The translations under genes were made by a program, and so were the position numbers. From Candidatus Kryptoniota bacterium (GTDB lineage Bacteria > Bacteroidota > Ignavibacteria > Kryptoniales > Kryptoniaceae): 32,091 nt of DNA. Under the pieces are notes generated by a model that worked only from the letters and a program-made list of their open reading frames with translations, was not told where the DNA came from and made no database searches. The stretch covers positions 1 to 32,091 of the forward strand of contig CALJEK010000014.1 of NCBI GenBank assembly GCA_938074445.1. Reading direction: 5' to 3'. Position 1 is the stretch's first letter, and each line of letters opens with the position of its first letter. Below, in pieces: positions 15,697 to 24,590 of this stretch.

Positions 15697-16592
15697 CGTT
15701 GACTTTGCAATTTCTTTAAAACAAACCTTCCAATTATATTTACAACCGTTGTAACTATAAACAGGGTTAAACCAAGATACATAAGGCTTGAAAGATAAAC
15801 CTCACCTGTAGCTTCTGTAAACTCGTTGGCGATCACGCTTGCGATTGTATTTCCAGGGCTAAATATATTTTCTGGGATACCGTGATAATTACCTATCACC
15901 ATTGTGACAGCCATTGTTTCGCCAAGTGCTCGACCCAAAGATAAAATTATCCCGGCAATGATTCCAGACCTTGCATAAGGAAGCATGATCTTTTTTATCA
16001 TTTCCCACCGCGTCGTCCCAAGAGCATAGGCTGCCTCTTTAAGTTCATTTGGAACAAGTCGCATTGCATCTTTTCCAATTGAGGCGGAATAAGGTAAAAT
16101 CATAAAAGCGAGGATTAGTGAGGCTGTAAAGATGCCAACTCCGTAAGGCGGGAGATCAAATTTCATCTCTAACTCGCGGATGATAGGAACAAGGAAAAAC
16201 AGACCCCAGAAACCAAGCACAACCGATGGGACCCCAGCTATCAACTCTGTCAAATATCTTAAAACCTCAGCGAAAAATCCCTTTTGGAAATATTCGCCAA
16301 GAACAATGCTTATAGCAATTGAAAATGGGAGTGAAATTGCAAGCGCTATAAATGATGTTAAAAGCGTTCCATAAATAAATGGAAGCGCTCCGAACCTCTC
16401 CTGAACGGGGTCCCATTCAGCTTTTACAAAAAAAGACAACCCAAATTCTTTTAACGAGATTAAAGACGCTTGAAATAAACTTAAGAAAAACCCAACGCCA
16501 AGCATTACCAATAGAACAGCGGAAACAACAAGTAGCAAATTAAATAAACTATCTTTACTTAATTCCAACTTCTTTGTAGACTGGTTTGCCAT
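15693..16592 (-). CDS. pstC: Phosphate ABC transporter permease PstC
   Basis: Partner permease of PstA, 299 residues, about six membrane helices. VLGFWGLFFLVP, the EAA-type NELKEAAYALGTTRWEMIKKIMLPYARSG and GRALGETMAVTMVIGN identify it. The chosen ATG at 16592 lies 38 bp inside the end of pstS. A later TTG or a start nearer LELSKDSLF would avoid the overlap, so the first 8-10 residues are uncertain. Confidence 0.94.
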   Translation of the reverse strand: MANQSTKKLELSKDSLFNLLLVVSAVLLVMLGVGFFLSLFQASLISLKEFGLSFFVKAEWDPVQERFGALPFIYGTLLTSFIALAISLPFSIAISIVLGEYFQKGFFAEVLRYLTELIAGVPSVVLGFWGLFFLVPIIRELEMKFDLPPYGVGIFTASLILAFMILPYSASIGKDAMRLVPNELKEAAYALGTTRWEMIKKIMLPYARSGIIAGIILSLGRALGETMAVTMVIGNYHGIPENIFSPGNTIASVIANEFTEATGEVYLSSLMYLGLTLFIVTTVVNIIGRFVLKKLQSQR

Positions 16593-17619
16593 TGTATGTT
16601 ATTGATTTTATTATCTTTTCACCCAATTTTACCACATTATCAGGTAATTTCGCATAATCAAGTGGCTCGTTGTATTTTTGTCCGTCATGTATCATCCACC
16701 AAAGGAGTTTAACAAGTTGTTTTGCCCTCTCAAGACTTCTATTCTTGTAATTTTGTTCCTTATAAACGAGTATCCATGTGTAACTGCTTATGGGATATCC
16801 ATCAGGGGCATCCGTATCAGTGATTGAAATCCTCGTGTCCTCCGGGACATTTACTGCACCCGCAATAGTAATGCTTGATAAATCTGGCTTTATAAATTTA
16901 CCGCTTTTATTTTTCACTAAAGCCACAGGAAGTTTATTTTGTTTCGCGTAGATCAATTCAACATAGCCTATACTTCCGGGTGTCTGTTTAACTAAACCAG
17001 TTACACCTTCATTTCCCTTTCCACCAAGCCCAACAGGCCATGCTACGGACGTTCCACGTCCTACCTTCGTCTCCCACTCTTTGCTCACCTTTGATAGATA
17101 ATCAACAAAGACAAATGTCGTCCCACTACCATCAGATCTGTGAACGACAGTTATATTCATATTTGGCAGTTTCAGCTCTGGGTTTAAACTTGTAATCCTT
17201 GGGTCATTCCACTTTTTTATCTTCCCAAGAAAAATGTCCGCTATAACATCTGGTGTAAGTTTCAACTCAGGATTACCGGGCAAATTATATGTTATAACAA
17301 CTGCACCAAGAGCAATGGGTATGTGAAGCACTTGAGCATCAAATTCTTTAAGTTGCGCATCTGAAAGGAAAGCGTCAGATGCTCCAAAATCAACAGTTTT
17401 TTCCTTCAATTGCCTTATTCCCCCACCTGAACCAATTGATTGATAATTTACTTTAACTCCAGTTTCTTTGTAGTAAGCATCAAACATCTTTGAGTATAGA
17501 ACATACGGAAAAGTTGCTCCAGCACCAAGTAGTTCTTTGTCCTGTGATGCTGCAAAGGGCGAGTTTAAAAGAAATATAGATACAGCGAAGATGAGGACGA
17601 ACAAATTTGAAATTTTCAT
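16555..17619 (-). CDS. pstS: Phosphate-binding protein PstS
   Basis: Exported phosphate-binding protein of the Pst importer, 354 residues. Signal peptide about 1-24 (MKISNLFVLIFAVSIFLLN). Phosphate-binding segments are GAGATFP (32-38), SIGSGGG (61-67), FGASD (78-82) and HRSDGSGTT (160-168). A Cys for a lipid anchor is absent at the signal cleavage site, so the protein is probably soluble in the periplasm. The gene is first after the PHO-box array at 17673-17710, which separates it from phoR. The ATG has no clear Shine-Dalgarno. Confidence 0.96.
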   Translation of the reverse strand: MKISNLFVLIFAVSIFLLNSPFAASQDKELLGAGATFPYVLYSKMFDAYYKETGVKVNYQSIGSGGGIRQLKEKTVDFGASDAFLSDAQLKEFDAQVLHIPIALGAVVITYNLPGNPELKLTPDVIADIFLGKIKKWNDPRITSLNPELKLPNMNITVVHRSDGSGTTFVFVDYLSKVSKEWETKVGRGTSVAWPVGLGGKGNEGVTGLVKQTPGSIGYVELIYAKQNKLPVALVKNKSGKFIKPDLSSITIAGAVNVPEDTRISITDTDAPDGYPISSYTWILVYKEQNYKNRSLERAKQLVKLLWWMIHDGQKYNEPLDYAKLPDNVVKLGEKIIKSITYNGKPVYKEVGIK

Positions 17620-17672
17620 AGATCAAAATTTTTTTGCTTTTAAATCGTCAATACCAAAGTTAAAGGTCAAAA

Positions 17673-17710
17673 GTTAAAATTTGGTTAAGAAAAAATTAAA
17701 GCATCGTTAA
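17673..17710 (-). promoter_or_regulatory. PHO-box array upstream of pstS
   Basis: On the minus strand, four TTAAC/TTAAT units follow each other at exactly 11-bp steps (plus-strand GTTAA/ATTAA at 17673, 17684, 17695 and 17706). PhoB/PhoP dimers bind 11-bp direct repeats of this type. A further TTAAC lies at 17659 off the 11-bp register. The array ends about 54 bp before the pstS start, in the only real gap of the phoB-to-phoU run, and should give pstSCAB-phoU its own phosphate-starvation promoter. Confidence 0.7.
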
Positions 17711-17721
17711 TAAAGTAGGCA

Positions 17722-19080
17722 TCAACCTTCGCCTTTTTTTCTGATGATGGGCAGAAGAATTTCAAATTTCGTTCCAACGCCCACCTTGCTTTCAACATTT
17801 ATTTTTCCATTATACATCAGAACGATATGTTTAACGATCGATAATCCAAGTCCTGTGCCACCAGTTTGTTTTGACCTCGATTTGTCCACAACATAGAATC
17901 TCTCAAATATCCTTGGTAGATGCTCCCGTGGGATGCCTATACCTGTGTCTTCAACTGTTATTTTTATCATATTTGGCTCCCCTTTTGAAAACTCACTGTG
18001 TGGCTCAATCTTAATTTTTATCCCACCCTTTTCAGTATACTTTATCGCATTATCAATGAGATTGGAAAGCATTTGCTCAATTCTGTAAGGGTCTGCTCGA
18101 AATATTGGAATTTTGTCAGATATATCAACTTGACATGATAATTTCTTGTCTTTCAGGTTCTTTTCCTGCATCTTTAAAATTTCATTTATAATCTTTTGAA
18201 AATCGATTTCTTCTTCCTCAAACCAAACCCCTGATTCAACTTTGGAAAGAATCAAAAGGTCGTTTATAATCCTAATTAATCGTTCAGTGTTCCTCTTAAC
18301 GGGCTCAAGGAAAATGAGAATCTCTTTAATTTGTTTCGATCTTCGGCTGAGCTTTACAAGTTCTTCTTCAATCGTTTCAATATAGCCTTTTATGTTTGAA
18401 AGCGGGGTTTTCAATTCGTGAGAGATGTTTTCAACTAACTCTCTCTTTATCTCTGTAAGTTCCTTAGAAAAACTTATGTCGTTAAAGATTATAAAAATTT
18501 CGTCGTCCTTGCTTAAGGCACTTGCTCGAAAAATTTTCCCATCAAATTCCACTTCGCGTGAGACACTTCTATTGTCTTCCATTCTTGCGGTTTCAATTGC
18601 ATACTTTATAAAGTCAATTAAATTAAAATTGCGAATGACTTCCCAGTAAAACTTCTCACTTCGTTTATCATCGTCCTTTCGGATTAGAATTCCAGCTTTT
18701 GAAAAAATTTCTGCGAATCTATCGTTATAAAGTTTCACCACACCTCGATCATCAAGGATTAAAACTGCATCTGGCAAAAATTGAACGATATTTTTAAATT
18801 TAACCTCGCTTTTTTCGAGCATTTTTTGAAGATTTTCGCATTCGTTGAGCAATGTTTCAATGCCTCTATTTACCCCATATAGACTTGGTTCAGCGATCTG
18901 CAATTTTCTTTGAATGAATACTTTTATCTTTTCATCAATTTCGTATAGTGGTTTAATGAAATTTTTTATGCACCACAATCCGAAGGCAATTGCAAATATC
19001 ACACCAATTACAGGCTTGATGATAAGCAAAACAGTTGTGAGCGCACAAAATGTAAAGAATTTAAGGTAGATATTTTTCAT
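17722..19080 (-). CDS. phoR: Sensor histidine kinase PhoR
   Basis: Membrane histidine kinase of 452 residues that phosphorylates PhoB when phosphate is scarce. Two N-terminal membrane helices (about 6-37) have almost no loop between them, as in PhoR proteins that sense through the Pst-PhoU complex, not an external ligand domain. A PAS domain lies at about 94-205 (FLPDAVLILDDRGVV). The H-box is ENISHELKTPLSNIKGY with phosphoacceptor His221. ATPase boxes are NLIDNAIKYT, DTGIGIP, FERFYVVDKSRS and GGTGLGLSIVKH. It lies 3 bp after phoB. Confidence 0.95.
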   Translation of the reverse strand: MKNIYLKFFTFCALTTVLLIIKPVIGVIFAIAFGLWCIKNFIKPLYEIDEKIKVFIQRKLQIAEPSLYGVNRGIETLLNECENLQKMLEKSEVKFKNIVQFLPDAVLILDDRGVVKLYNDRFAEIFSKAGILIRKDDDKRSEKFYWEVIRNFNLIDFIKYAIETARMEDNRSVSREVEFDGKIFRASALSKDDEIFIIFNDISFSKELTEIKRELVENISHELKTPLSNIKGYIETIEEELVKLSRRSKQIKEILIFLEPVKRNTERLIRIINDLLILSKVESGVWFEEEEIDFQKIINEILKMQEKNLKDKKLSCQVDISDKIPIFRADPYRIEQMLSNLIDNAIKYTEKGGIKIKIEPHSEFSKGEPNMIKITVEDTGIGIPREHLPRIFERFYVVDKSRSKQTGGTGLGLSIVKHIVLMYNGKINVESKVGVGTKFEILLPIIRKKGEG

Positions 19081-19083
19081 TAA

Positions 19084-19779
19084 TCATTCAATTTGAATTT
19101 TATATCCCATTCCACGGACGCTTTTTATCAACTTTCCCGCCTTGCCGAGCTTGTCCCTTAGCTTTTTTATGTGTACATCAATAGTTCGATCAACCACAGG
19201 TCTTTCCATTCCCCATATAGCATCTAAAAGTTGCTCCCGTGAGAAAACCCAACCTGGCTTTTGAGCAAGATATGTGAGTATCTTAAACTCCGTCAGCGTT
19301 AATTCAACTTTTTTGCCCTCAACATACACTTCCATTTTGTTTAAATCTATCAGCAAATTATCACCAACTTTAATAATTTCTTGCTTTGTCTCTCTCTCAG
19401 ACTCAGATGTTCTTCTTAAAATTGCTTTTACCCTTGCAATCAGCTCCCGCGGTGAAAATGGCTTCGTGACATAATCATCTGCTCCTAACTCAAGTCCAAT
19501 TATTTTATCTGTTTCTTCAATTTTAGCGGTCAAAATTATGATTGGCAGTTTCGCAGTCTTTGGATTATTCCTTAATATTTTACAAATTTCAAGCCCGTCT
19601 ATATCGGGCAGCATTAAATCAAGAATTAAAACATCGGGAGTTTCGGTGGTAAGATACCTTAAAAATGATTCGCCGTTGGCGAATTTTTTAGCTTTGAAGC
19701 CAGCCTTTTGCGCATGAAGAGCTATAAGTTCGAGTATATCCTTATCATCTTCAATTATTGCTATTGTCTTCCCAAGCAT
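19084..19779 (-). CDS. phoB: Phosphate regulon response regulator PhoB/PhoP
   Basis: OmpR/PhoB-family regulator, 231 residues. The receiver domain has the acidic pair EDD at 10-12, phosphoacceptor D54 in LILDLMLPDIDG, T84 in ILTAK and K106 in VTKPFSPREL. The winged-helix domain reads LTLTEFKILTYLAQKPGWVFSR, then VVDRTIDVHIKKLRDKLG and SVRGMGYKI. The likely targets include the 11-bp repeats ahead of pstS. The gene starts 3 bp after the S58 peptidase stop, so it appears co-transcribed with unrelated upstream genes. Confidence 0.95.
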   Translation of the reverse strand: MLGKTIAIIEDDKDILELIALHAQKAGFKAKKFANGESFLRYLTTETPDVLILDLMLPDIDGLEICKILRNNPKTAKLPIIILTAKIEETDKIIGLELGADDYVTKPFSPRELIARVKAILRRTSESERETKQEIIKVGDNLLIDLNKMEVYVEGKKVELTLTEFKILTYLAQKPGWVFSREQLLDAIWGMERPVVDRTIDVHIKKLRDKLGKAGKLIKSVRGMGYKIQIE

Positions 19780-19782
19780 ATT

Positions 19783-20946
19783 TCACTTTAATTTAAATTT
19801 TTTATCATAATCGAGAACATTGTATTTTTTCAAAATTTCCACGACCTTATCTATTGGAATTGCTTCAACTTTTCTGCCCATGTAACCTGTCGTCGTTTTG
19901 GCTTTTAATAATGAATTATAAATTGCTTCCTCCGTTGCTTCTACAACTGCTTGAAATAGGGGTGATAGAGCGGAATTTTGCAAAACTTGTATAGTTTGCG
20001 GTTTATAATCATCGCTTGATTTAAGTCTACAATTCGGATTAGTTGAGAAAGCTATGACATAATCACCGCTTCCATTCGTTGAAGGTGACCCAGTTCTTGC
20101 AAGTCCAAGCATCGCCCTTTTAGCAAGTCGCTTCAATTGGTGTGGCATAAGTGGAGCATCGGTAGCAACCACAATAATTATCGAGCCATCTGCTCTTTCA
20201 AGTTCATTCTTCAAATAGTATCTTCCAAGTTCAAGCCCAACAGGGGCGCCGTTTATCGTTAAAATTCCACCAAAGTTCGTCTGCACCAAAACTCCAACCG
20301 TCCACCCACCGAGATTTTTCGGCAAAACCCGTGACGCAGTTCCAATCCCGCCTTTCCAACCGAATGCGATTGTCCCAGTTCCAGCCCCAACTGAACCCTC
20401 TTCAACTTCACCGGAACTCGCTGAGTTAATCGCATCAAGAACATCTTGATATGTTATAACTCTATCTTGAATCTTGTTCAAATAGCCATCGTTTGTCTCG
20501 CCGACGACGGGATTAATAGAGCGAATTTCAGCACCTGATTTTTCAAGGGTATATTGAATCAAAGCATCTGCAACTTTTGGAACTGCAAGCGTATTTGTTA
20601 ACGCAATTGGTGTCTCAAGTTCACCAAGTTCCTCAATCTGAGTTGAACCCGCAAATTTCCCAAAAGCATTTCCAGCATAAAAAGCGCACGGAACTTTATC
20701 TTTAAAAATATCCCCATCATGAGGAATTATAACTGTAACCCCAGTTCTTATGCTATCTCCCATTATTATCGTCTTATGCCCGACTTTAACGCCCTTAACA
20801 TCGGTGATCGCGTTGTACTTTCCTGTTGGCAAAACTCCAACGACAACCCCAAGTTCCCTCGCCCTAAATCTTTTGTCATTTTCTCGCGGAATCATATTGG
20901 ATATAAAAATTTGTTGCAGAAGAATTAACAAAAGCAAAATTTTCAT
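19783..20946 (-). CDS. S58 family (DmpA-like) self-processing aminopeptidase
   Basis: N-terminal-nucleophile peptidase of the DmpA/BapA family, 387 residues, releasing N-terminal amino acids (L- or D-) from peptides. Family motifs include NAITDVKGVKVGH (45-57), GVTVIIPH, the GNAFGKFAGSTQIEELG segment, VVGETNDGYLN (147-157) and the self-cleavage site EEGSVGAGTGT, with Gly184-Ser185; Ser185 should become the N-terminal nucleophile. An N-terminal hydrophobic stretch (1-17, MKILLLLILLQQIFISN) looks like a signal peptide, so the enzyme is probably exported. The ATG overlaps the ubiX stop by 4 bp. It sits directly before phoB, with no obvious functional link. Confidence 0.92.
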   Translation of the reverse strand: MKILLLLILLQQIFISNMIPRENDKRFRARELGVVVGVLPTGKYNAITDVKGVKVGHKTIIMGDSIRTGVTVIIPHDGDIFKDKVPCAFYAGNAFGKFAGSTQIEELGELETPIALTNTLAVPKVADALIQYTLEKSGAEIRSINPVVGETNDGYLNKIQDRVITYQDVLDAINSASSGEVEEGSVGAGTGTIAFGWKGGIGTASRVLPKNLGGWTVGVLVQTNFGGILTINGAPVGLELGRYYLKNELERADGSIIIVVATDAPLMPHQLKRLAKRAMLGLARTGSPSTNGSGDYVIAFSTNPNCRLKSSDDYKPQTIQVLQNSALSPLFQAVVEATEEAIYNSLLKAKTTTGYMGRKVEAIPIDKVVEILKKYNVLDYDKKFKLK

Positions 20947-21557
20947 TCCTCCTCACCCCACTTTTTATAAAGGTTATGTTCAACTTTAAATAAAGAAAGA
21001 ACTTTTCCCGCGATGAAATCAGCAAGGTCTTCAAATGTTTTCGGTTTTTGATAGAAAGCTGGAGATGCCGGTAAAATCTTCGCACCAGCATGGGCAAGCA
21101 TAAGCATATTCTGAATGTGAATTAAATTTAACGGTGTCTCTCTTAAAACGAGAACAAGAGTACGATTTTCCTTCAAACAAACATCGGCTGAACGCTCAAT
21201 CAAGTTAGAAGAAATACCATTAGCAATTCCCGAAAGCGTCTTAACCGAGCACGGAACTATAACCATCCCTTCAACTTCAAATGACCCACTTGATATCCTT
21301 GCGGTTAAATCCCTGAAATTATATCTGACGATGGCTCCGCTTTCAACGTCATATCCAAACATTTTTCGGAAAATTTCCATCGGTTCATCGTTTCTTAAAT
21401 CAATTCCACATTCATCTTTCAAAACAAAATTTCCGTAGTCAGAAACAACAAGATGAACTTCAAAACCGTGAATCAGAAATGCCCTTATTGTTCTTATGGC
21501 ATAAATCCCACCGCTTGCACCTGTAACACCTATTATCACTCTTCGCTTATGAGACAT
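20943..21557 (-). CDS. ubiX: Flavin prenyltransferase UbiX
   Basis: Makes prenylated FMN, the cofactor of UbiD-type decarboxylases, from FMNH2 and dimethylallyl phosphate. The 204 residues and the motifs IIGVTGASGGIYAIR (about 8-22), HLVVSDYGNFVL, IVPCSVKTLSGIANGISSNLIERSADV (about 99-125) and LVLRETPLNLIHIQNML are characteristic. No ubiD gene is in the window. The start overlaps the permease-like gene by 11 bp and the stop overlaps the S58 gene by 4 bp, so it lies within a tightly packed run. Confidence 0.96.
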   Translation of the reverse strand: MSHKRRVIIGVTGASGGIYAIRTIRAFLIHGFEVHLVVSDYGNFVLKDECGIDLRNDEPMEIFRKMFGYDVESGAIVRYNFRDLTARISSGSFEVEGMVIVPCSVKTLSGIANGISSNLIERSADVCLKENRTLVLVLRETPLNLIHIQNMLMLAHAGAKILPASPAFYQKPKTFEDLADFIAGKVLSLFKVEHNLYKKWGEEE

Positions 21558-23193
21558 TTAAAATCCCTTTTACTTTTTGCCTCCCCAACTTAGCACTATA
21601 TCTTTCAACGAGCAGAAGAAGAACCAAAGCGAGAAAGAATAAAACATAGTTCTCAAACTTTAAAACAAACTCATAAATCACCTTTTCGATGCCAAGGGCT
21701 ATTATAACAGAGATGATCGTAAAAATTTGTCCTAAAATTTTATCGGATGAACTCAACTTTTCAACTGGCTGAGCCAAAGGTAAACCAGCAAAAATAAGGA
21801 AGACAAAATTTGAAAATATTTTGATCAAAATCAGCGTCATAAGAAAGTGAAAAAGAATCGCTTCTAAATTGCCTATTCGAATTAAATATACGAAGAAAAA
21901 GATTGCAACGCTTGGTAATAAAATGTGATGCCATAAAACCATCAACCCCGAACGAGCCGAGGTATAAATTTCATTTGCCTCGATGAAATTAAAAACCCAA
22001 TTGGCTTCATAATCCCGGTGACTTTGAATCCCTATGATCCCAGCTGTGATGTTAAAGAAAAGTGAAATTAACATCATAACGTTCGCCCTTGAAATTGGTT
22101 CAAAGATTGGATTTTTGATATCTTCAAAAAGCAAAAGGTAAACAGCTATGGCAATTGAAATTACAAACGCAGATAAAAGTTTCACTTTGATGGATTTGTC
22201 TCTTCTGAGATGAAGGTAAACAAGCTCGTAAACAGCGAACGCTGACTCGCTTTTAAAAAAGATATTTTTCAACCTTTCTAAAACAACAAGTGCCAAGTAT
22301 TTTTTAAACCTATTTTTTTCGGGTAAATCAATAAGTATGTTTTGAACATTTTCAACTCTTAAAGCAAATATTGGGCTGATCAGAAGAACTAAAAGTGTAA
22401 ATGCAATCACAATGCCTTCAACAAGCCCCAAAATACCTTCCCCTACGCCGGAGACAGAAACAAAAATTTTAGAAAATATATACTGTGGAAGGAAGGATAT
22501 AAAGTAAGGGGTTTTATCAGCAGATGTAAATATGTTTCCTCCAACTCCCGTTGAAAAATGCTTGCTGATTATCTGATATGTGAAAAATGTTGCGAAAACC
22601 GCGAAAATTAGAAATGGGAGCATAAATTTTTTAAGCTTGCCAATCTTAAACCCCTTCCCAAGTAAAACCAAGATGAGAAGAACAAAATTTGAAATTGAGA
22701 TAACGTATAAAAGCGAAGTGATAAAGTAGACAATTGAGACTTTTATGGACGAAAATTCATAGGCTTCAGGTATAAAAAACCTCACAAATAAAAGGGCGAT
22801 GGTGGGTGAAAGATTAAATGAAAAACTCAACAAGGAGGCGAAGAACAAAAAATTCATATATTTCGCAATGCTATATGAAATTGAATCAACAGGTAAAGTT
22901 GAAAAAAGTTCAATTTCAAAAGGGTTCACCACAATTGTATCAAATTCAACGAGGATCGTGAAAAAGGTCAAGAGTAGCTCAAGTGAAAAAATTATAAAGG
23001 CAAAACCAAAGAGAAGAGAAAATAAATCTCGATCACCGACCTCGGAAATTAGGATTGAAAAACTCAACATCGAAAACCAAACGAAATTGGTCGTTAAAAT
23101 TAACGCAATTCGTCCGTATGATATTTTTCCCTCTTTCTTACTGCGTAGGTCAAGTTTAATTAAAAATTTAAATATTTCTCGAGCTAACTGCAC
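21547..23193 (-). CDS. Polytopic membrane protein, ABC-2-type exporter permease-like
   Basis: A 548-residue integral membrane protein with roughly 12 hydrophobic helices in two clusters, separated by a soluble stretch (about 285-335, NILIDLPEKNRFKKYLA to LHLRRDKSIK). The motif HRDYEANWVFNFIEANEIYTSARSG near 402-425, between helices, resembles the conserved cytoplasmic element seen in some large ABC-2-type permeases. No ATPase partner is nearby, so the transporter role is unproven. It starts 17 bp after mltG and overlaps ubiX by 11 bp. I cannot name a specific family with confidence. Confidence 0.7.
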   Translation of the reverse strand: MQLAREIFKFLIKLDLRSKKEGKISYGRIALILTTNFVWFSMLSFSILISEVGDRDLFSLLFGFAFIIFSLELLLTFFTILVEFDTIVVNPFEIELFSTLPVDSISYSIAKYMNFLFFASLLSFSFNLSPTIALLFVRFFIPEAYEFSSIKVSIVYFITSLLYVISISNFVLLILVLLGKGFKIGKLKKFMLPFLIFAVFATFFTYQIISKHFSTGVGGNIFTSADKTPYFISFLPQYIFSKIFVSVSGVGEGILGLVEGIVIAFTLLVLLISPIFALRVENVQNILIDLPEKNRFKKYLALVVLERLKNIFFKSESAFAVYELVYLHLRRDKSIKVKLLSAFVISIAIAVYLLLFEDIKNPIFEPISRANVMMLISLFFNITAGIIGIQSHRDYEANWVFNFIEANEIYTSARSGLMVLWHHILLPSVAIFFFVYLIRIGNLEAILFHFLMTLILIKIFSNFVFLIFAGLPLAQPVEKLSSSDKILGQIFTIISVIIALGIEKVIYEFVLKFENYVLFFLALVLLLLVERYSAKLGRQKVKGILNVS

Positions 23194-23210
23194 TGATGAT
23201 TTTGTGATTG

Positions 23211-24590
23211 TTAATTTTTTTCTTGCTCTCTTCGAGAAACTATGATCTTGCGATACTTTCTCACCGCTTTAAGATGTTCATCGTATGTTCGAGAAAATAC
23301 GTGTCTTCCACTGCCATCGGAAACAAAGTATAAAAATTTATTTTTTTCTGGATAAAGAACCGCAAGAATTGAACTTTTGCCGGGATTGTTCACAGGTCCG
23401 GGAGGTAACCCCGGATTTAAGTATGTGTTATATGGCGATTCAATTCTTAAATCTTTGTAGAACAATCGCCTTGGACCATCTGGAATTATGTATTGAATTG
23501 TCGGATCAGCTTCAAGTGGCATTTTAAGTCTTAAGCGATTGAAATATACCCCAGCGATTCGTGGTTTTTCATCATCAAATTTCGCCTCACCCTCAACTAT
23601 TGAAGCAAGCGTCACAACTTGATGTGTATTTAATCCGATGATTTTTTCCCTTTCTTTTAAGCTATCGTTGTAAAATTTCTTAAACTCTGAGACCATTTTT
23701 TCTATTATGTTTTCTTCACTATCACCCCAGATGAAAGTATATGTGTCTGGCATCAGATAGCCTTCAAACCCATTTGCATCTATCCCAAGTTTGCGCGCAA
23801 AGTTGGGATCATTCACAAGTTGCATAAATCTTGCAGAGTCAATCCCAACTTTTGATTTCAATATCTGAGCAATCCTCCTTGCAGTTAACCCTTCTGGAAT
23901 TGTGACATTAACAGATAAAGCATAAGCAGGATTAATTATCTCCTTGATCACAACAGCGATCGGTAAATTATCTATAAAAATGTATTTCCCAGCCTTCACC
24001 TTCCTATCAAAGCCGAGCACCTTCCCTGCGTAATAAAAAAGCGTCTTGCTTCTCAAAAGATTTTCCGAATCTAAGATATCCGCTACCCGTTTAAAAGATG
24101 TGTTCTTCGGAATTTCAACAAAAACATATTTTGTAGCTTGAAATTGGGGAACAAAAAATTGGCGATTTAAAAGATAAAGAAATGAGAGAAATAGCAACAG
24201 AGCAAATTTTTTGATGAGGTCTTCCTTGAGATACCACATGGACAAGTTTGGATTCTCTTCCATTTTGTTTTTTAACATTCGTCTTTTTTCGACTGATTCC
24301 CTTTCAAGTCGCCTTGATTCGTCAATTATCCTTTCATACAATCTTTTGATAGCCATATCCGACAAGGGTCCGAAATTATGCTTTATAACATTTTGTATCA
24401 CTTGAGATTCTCTCTCGGGCGAATATATAGGTAAATTTAATTTTTCTTTAATTTTTCCAATTTCATCCGCATACCTTGCTCTCTTGTTTAGCAATCTAAC
24501 AATTTTGACATCAATCTTATCAATTTTTCTTCGCCACTTTTCGATGTCGTCCTTATTTTTTCGCTTCAGCCACCCCATTTTTGAGCTCAC
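23211..24590 (-). CDS. Chorismate mutase (AroQ)-MltG fusion protein
   Basis: One uninterrupted 459-residue frame. Residues about 14-100 form an AroQ chorismate mutase domain with key residues in the expected order: R20, R37, K48, R60, E61, S92 and E96 (E replaces the enterobacterial Gln). A charged linker leads to one membrane helix (about 127-146). Residues about 150-450 are an MltG/YceG endolytic transglycosylase: IPEGLTARRIA, GFEGYLMPDTY, catalytic E333 in ASIVEGEAKFDDE, YFNRLRLKMPLEADPTIQY and PGLPPGPVNNPG. The predicted topology puts the mutase in the cytoplasm and the glycosidase outside. The start overlaps trpA by 38 bp. An internal start for MltG alone is possible (Met105 or Met110), but the mutase frame is clearly conserved. 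Confidence 0.9.
   Translation of the reverse strand: MSSKMGWLKRKNKDDIEKWRRKIDKIDVKIVRLLNKRARYADEIGKIKEKLNLPIYSPERESQVIQNVIKHNFGPLSDMAIKRLYERIIDESRRLERESVEKRRMLKNKMEENPNLSMWYLKEDLIKKFALLLFLSFLYLLNRQFFVPQFQATKYVFVEIPKNTSFKRVADILDSENLLRSKTLFYYAGKVLGFDRKVKAGKYIFIDNLPIAVVIKEIINPAYALSVNVTIPEGLTARRIAQILKSKVGIDSARFMQLVNDPNFARKLGIDANGFEGYLMPDTYTFIWGDSEENIIEKMVSEFKKFYNDSLKEREKIIGLNTHQVVTLASIVEGEAKFDDEKPRIAGVYFNRLRLKMPLEADPTIQYIIPDGPRRLFYKDLRIESPYNTYLNPGLPPGPVNNPGKSSILAVLYPEKNKFLYFVSDGSGRHVFSRTYDEHLKAVRKYRKIIVSRREQEKN

Noticed and set aside
22799-23245. 148-residue Lys/Ser-rich frame opposite the permease-like gene
   Set aside because: Antisense shadow of a strongly hydrophobic protein, and the start lacks a ribosome site.
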